NCBI GenBank assembly: GCA_013298125.1
Contig: JAAFJP010000005.1
Location: 149,514 to 213,513, forward strand
DNA length: 64,000 bases
Source: Cytophagales bacterium
GTDB taxonomy: Bacteria; Bacteroidota; Bacteroidia; Cytophagales; Spirosomataceae
Direction: 5' to 3'
Shown here: one piece after another, positions 60,781 to 64,000 of the stretch
How positions within the stretch are numbered: position 1 is the first letter of the stretch
Layout: the number at the start of each line of letters is the position of its first letter
Notes under the pieces: model-generated
The model's database searches: none
What the model saw: the letters and a program-made list of their open reading frames with translations, nothing else
What the model was told of the DNA's origin: nothing
Program-made: the position numbers and the translations under genes

Positions 60781-62103
60781 TCACTTCCTTGTTTTTACTT
60801 TACCAATAACCCAATTCCCAACTTTCTCCCCTTGCACAAATCCATTTTCCAAAGCTGGGCGGAAGTGAATCCCTCCATAAAAACGGCTAATCGAAGCCTC
60901 TTGTGCTGCCTGATGGAAAGATGTATATTTACGAACGGGCAAACCATAAGGAATCTCGGTAGAATCAGGGAAGGCTACATTTTCACCCAAAACTTTCGTC
61001 AAAACTACCGAAGCTGCCGCTGAAATCACAGAGTGCCCAGAGGTATATTCTGGGAACGGAGGCGTTTGTAAAATAGGTTGCCAATCTTTATCTACATTAG
61101 CGTTGATGATACTCTCAGGGCGAACTCGAACTGAGCGATATTTTTCTGTCCAACACGAAATAAAACCATCAAAAATTGCCATCGAAGTTAATAAATATGC
61201 CTCAACGGTTTGTCCTAAATCAGCTTTTTGTTGGCGTGTAACTTGCGAAGTAATCCCCATCCAGTGACCACCAGGCGATACTTTTTTAGTGGCAAACATA
61301 GCGTGACCCGTAATATTCATTTTGAAAGGATTGCAATCCCAAAAATTAGCAATATCACGTTGTTCTTCGGTCAAATTCTTTACGGTATTGTACGAATCCA
61401 TGACTTCATTGTAGTATGCACTACCTTTGGTCATGTCAAATTTTGAAGGAGCTGGCGGTTGGAATTGTGAACAAGTATCCAAAGTTAATATTCTGATTTT
61501 CATCCAATTAGGCTCAACGGCATCCATATAGGCGGGTGGCGTTGGTGTCCATGTACCTACCTGATTTGTTACGGTATGACGAAATCCACGAGTTTGTTTG
61601 TAATTATCTTTTTTAGAATAATTCATAATCGAAGCCGCCACTGAATCTCCGAAGGCAATTGAGTTTTCGTAAATATCGTTTGGAATACCCGTGGCTTTAT
61701 ATTCTTGCCACAATTTCTTCTCAAAATCAACATACACATCTTGGGCAAAGGTTAGATTCTTGCCAATCGTCAGAAAGGCACGAGTTGCCGCCAATCCATT
61801 ACAAATTTTCTTGGAAGTATCTAATGGAAAAACTTTGTTAAAACCCTTCAACTGCCCAACCATTGATTTGTACTTAGGATTCCCTGCAATACCTGCCTCA
61901 TACGCCGCCAAGGACGCATACATATAGATACGACTCGAAACGGGCGGAGCAAAAATATCGTGGATGATGGATTCAGTAACTTGGAGTTGTGTGCGTCGTA
62001 AAAACTCAGGATTTTCAGCCGCTTTTCTCCATTTCCCATTGTCTTTTTTACAACTGAAAATCAGCGAGATACCTGTTAAAATAATAAGAAGACTACGTTT
62101 CAT
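60781..62103 (-). CDS. PAP2-superfamily/vanadium-haloperoxidase-like lipoprotein
   Basis: The 440-aa protein has a lipoprotein signal (MKRSLLIILTGISLIFSC, Cys18). The phosphate/vanadate-binding motifs are visible: an Arg/Lys block near RVRPESIINANVDKDWQP, PPFPEYTSGHSVISAAASV (Ser-Gly-His) and SRFYGGIHFRPA (Arg and His). The last has the order of vanadium-dependent haloperoxidases. It may be a haloperoxidase or a phosphatase at the outer membrane; sequence alone does not decide. Confidence 0.85.
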   Translation of the reverse strand: MKRSLLIILTGISLIFSCKKDNGKWRKAAENPEFLRRTQLQVTESIIHDIFAPPVSSRIYMYASLAAYEAGIAGNPKYKSMVGQLKGFNKVFPLDTSKKICNGLAATRAFLTIGKNLTFAQDVYVDFEKKLWQEYKATGIPNDIYENSIAFGDSVAASIMNYSKKDNYKQTRGFRHTVTNQVGTWTPTPPAYMDAVEPNWMKIRILTLDTCSQFQPPAPSKFDMTKGSAYYNEVMDSYNTVKNLTEEQRDIANFWDCNPFKMNITGHAMFATKKVSPGGHWMGITSQVTRQQKADLGQTVEAYLLTSMAIFDGFISCWTEKYRSVRVRPESIINANVDKDWQPILQTPPFPEYTSGHSVISAAASVVLTKVLGENVAFPDSTEIPYGLPVRKYTSFHQAAQEASISRFYGGIHFRPALENGFVQGEKVGNWVIGKVKTRK

Positions 62104-62267
62104 TGGTTAGTTTTTAAAATGGACTTCAAAATTACACAAAATGGATTGATTTACTAAATACAACAAATGAAATGATTTTTTATCAGTTTAAAACAGTAAT
62201 AAAAATTTACTTATTCTAATATTTTTTATAACTTTACCGTAATCATTAAACTAAAACGAAACAATCA

Positions 62268-63806
62268 ATGAGAAAATTTACCGCCCTTGCCGTGATGGCA
62301 ATTACTTTGTGTGCCTGTACTGGCGAAAACACCACCAACGAGGCTTTGTCTACCAATCCAAGCACCCCCATTTCACGGTCTGAACTTGACCAAACTATTT
62401 TCAAAACTTTGCAAAATTCTGGCAAGTTTGAATGGTCGAGTGTATCAAATGCGATGGTTTGGAGTGCTTTGACTCAGTCTGACAATGTCCTTTCAGTAGG
62501 CTATAAACCTGAAAATGAAGGAGATATTAATTCAAAAATTCACTTAATTGATATTAATGCAACTGAATGGAAAAACGCTCGTGAGAAAGTTTTAGACATT
62601 GTTTTTGAAGAAGAAAGTAAAACAAATCCATCCCTAAAACGTAGCGAATTACAAGTTTTTGAAGAAAGTACTTTGCCAGTTATTGACTTGAAAGTCAGCA
62701 ATTTAAGCACGATTGAAAGATTAAGAAGCTCAAAATTAGTACGTTACGCTGAACCAATGGGTTACGAGGCCAAAGGTTCTTCTAATGCTAATTCAAAAGT
62801 AAATTCTGATAGTGGTTGCGACTCAAATACACCCGAAACAGGGTTGAGTGGTGCAGACTATACCATTATCTCACCTAATGCCAAGGCTTCTTGGAATTAT
62901 GCCTATCACAACGTTACGCAAGCGTGGGCAAAAAGTACTGGGACAGGTGCAAAAATGGTTATTATTGATACTGGAAGTAGTGATTCTCAAGAGAATTTAG
63001 GTTCAGCATTCAATCAAGGTTCGTCGTCGGGCAGAACAGTTGAAAAATTAGTTACACTTCCTCGCAAAACTTTCTTGGGCTTCAACACAGGTCCAGTCGA
63101 AACACCCAATGATGGTTGTGGACACGGAACATCCATGCAAGGTGCGGCAGTTGCTCCAAGAGGAACGGACGGAAACACGGCTGGAATTGCCTATAACGCT
63201 AATCTCATCAGTATTCGTGCGGCAGCGGATGTATTTTTGAACGAAAGCCGTGAGAATAAAGGCGTTGCAGATGCCTTCACTTTGGCAGGAAATAGAACTG
63301 ACGTAAGAGTGATTTCGATGTCGATGGGCAATATTATTTCGAGTGGTCAAGTGGCTGACGCTGTGCGTTATGCGTATGGAAAGGGTAAATTGATTTTCTG
63401 TGCGGCTGGTACATCTTTTGGATGGACAGCGGGTTGGGCGGGTGTAATTTTTCCTGCAAATATGACTGAGGCTGTGGCTGTTACAGGAATAAAAGACAAC
63501 TTGACTCAACGTTGTGATGCTTGTCACGAAGGCTCAGATGTGGACTTTGTGGTGGTAATGGAAAAAGCATCGGGCGGACGTAAACCATTGAGTTTAGCCA
63601 TGTCGGGCGATACACCTTCAACCGTAGGAGGCTCGTCAGTGGCAACGGCTTCGACGGCGGCAATGGCATCTCTGATTTTCTCAAAATACCCTTCATGGAC
63701 ACGTGACCAAGTATTTGACCGCATGAAACAAAACGCCAGTTATTATCCAAGTCGTAATGGAAATTTTGGTTGGGGTAGAGTGAATATTGATAATGCGTTG
63801 AATTAA
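62268..63806 (+). CDS. Subtilisin-family (S8) serine peptidase, lipoprotein
   Basis: The 512-aa protein has a lipoprotein signal (MRKFTALAVMAITLCAC, Cys17). A prodomain-like region covers about 30-190. The subtilase triad is Asp234 in VIIDTGSS, His286 in GCGHGTSMQG and Ser457 in GGSSVATAS. The usual GTSMA box reads GSSVA, a small variation. It is expected to degrade proteins outside the cell or in the periplasm. A terminator follows. Confidence 0.92.
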   Translation: MRKFTALAVMAITLCACTGENTTNEALSTNPSTPISRSELDQTIFKTLQNSGKFEWSSVSNAMVWSALTQSDNVLSVGYKPENEGDINSKIHLIDINATEWKNAREKVLDIVFEEESKTNPSLKRSELQVFEESTLPVIDLKVSNLSTIERLRSSKLVRYAEPMGYEAKGSSNANSKVNSDSGCDSNTPETGLSGADYTIISPNAKASWNYAYHNVTQAWAKSTGTGAKMVIIDTGSSDSQENLGSAFNQGSSSGRTVEKLVTLPRKTFLGFNTGPVETPNDGCGHGTSMQGAAVAPRGTDGNTAGIAYNANLISIRAAADVFLNESRENKGVADAFTLAGNRTDVRVISMSMGNIISSGQVADAVRYAYGKGKLIFCAAGTSFGWTAGWAGVIFPANMTEAVAVTGIKDNLTQRCDACHEGSDVDFVVVMEKASGGRKPLSLAMSGDTPSTVGGSSVATASTAAMASLIFSKYPSWTRDQVFDRMKQNASYYPSRNGNFGWGRVNIDNALN

Positions 63807-63831
63807 GATTCAAAAATATTTCATCACAAAG

Positions 63832-63868
63832 AAGCCTGTCTCTTGTATTAGAGACGGGCTTTTTATAT
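63832..63868 (+). terminator. Terminator of the subtilase gene
   Basis: AAGCCTGTCTC pairs with GAGACGGGCTT (one G-T pair) around an 8-nt loop and is followed by T. Confidence 0.75.
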
Positions 63869-63909
63869 TTTTAACGTGAATAATGGACATCCTCTTAGAA
63901 AAGTACAAA

Positions 63910-64000
63910 TTAAGCTGCGATGCTTAATTGCATCTGATTCTGTATTGGAGACAAGGGTTTAATATTTTGTTTAAAAGTTTTGATTGATGGTAATTTATCG
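63910..64000 (-). CDS. C-terminal fragment of a gene entering from the right edge
   Basis: On the minus strand the last 29 codons of an open frame are visible, reading DKLPSIKTFKQNIKPLSPIQ and ending LSIAA before TAA (63910-63912). The gene continues beyond the window. The tail is compatible with a transposase end, but nothing in 29 residues proves it. Confidence is low. Confidence 0.35.
   Translation of the reverse strand, partial: DKLPSIKTFKQNIKPLSPIQNQMQLSIAA

Noticed and set aside
63869..64000. Naming the right-edge fragment as a specific insertion sequence
   Set aside because: Only 29 residues are visible and no terminal inverted repeat can be confirmed.

Overview
The window reads as a chromosomal segment of a Bacteroidota bacterium, most likely order Cytophagales. 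Supporting signs are low GC, many secreted or lipoprotein genes (lipobox Cys close to the start), DUF349, OmpA-type lipoproteins, SprB-like and Ig-like repeats in a giant surface protein, tyrosine recombinases of the Bacteroidota kind with a substituted first catalytic Arg, a TAnnTTTG -7 box, and few Shine-Dalgarno sites. Genus was not determined.

Left block (1-13812, all minus strand). One apparent operon holds a 2108-aa secreted repeat protein, a 1256-aa secreted protein with a pretoxin HINT autoprotease and a C-terminal nuclease-like domain, a 225-aa cytoplasmic gene 7 bp later that fits an immunity protein, and a further large secreted protein cut by the window edge. A LuxR/NarL-type response regulator lies directly upstream, and a repeat-rich palindrome separates it from the operon. 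I read this as a polymorphic toxin/surface effector locus.

Defence and mobile block (14068-31548). A 40-codon remnant resembling the start of a phospholipase-D-like/helicase gene precedes a complete type I restriction-modification operon (hsdM-hsdS-hsdR) and a tyrosine recombinase. Next comes a 3' fragment of a tRNA-Thr(TGT) gene. A second element of about 9.3 kb follows, with a 14-bp core (CGATAGAAGGCTCA) at both ends. It carries a four-copy, exactly 47-bp-period hairpin repeat array in the 3' UTR of an m5C methyltransferase, a recombinase abutting that methyltransferase, a small putative excisionase/HTH gene, a TOPRIM primase, a RecA-like replication ATPase, a second recombinase and a divergent HTH switch. 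No relaxase or conjugation gene was seen. Between the primase and the small HTH gene is a 225-bp tract in which all 20 TTC triplets fall on one helical phase (about 10.6 bp), a candidate origin, centromere or filament-nucleation site. Another intergenic region carries GGACGGAC inverted repeats. These three non-coding structures are the most unusual part of the window.

Core-like block (31609-64000). This holds ordinary chromosomal genes: class C beta-lactamase-fold hydrolase, DUF4082 lipoprotein, NAD kinase, trypsin-like/SH3 protein, Crp/Fnr regulator, outer-membrane barrel, RlpA, ABC exporter, beta-propeller lipoprotein, DUF349 protein, M20 peptidase, DUF4239 protein, S9 peptidase, thymidylate synthase, aldose 1-epimerase, SGNH hydrolase, nitrilase-type amidase, double-thioredoxin protein, PQQ dehydrogenase, two tandem OmpA lipoproteins, a vanadium-haloperoxidase-like protein and a subtilase. 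Its intergenic regions are rich in large palindromes of several families. One sits inside the amidase reading frame, and one perfect 36-bp inverted repeat ends 9 bp before the PQQ dehydrogenase start. A fragment of another gene enters at the right edge on the minus strand.
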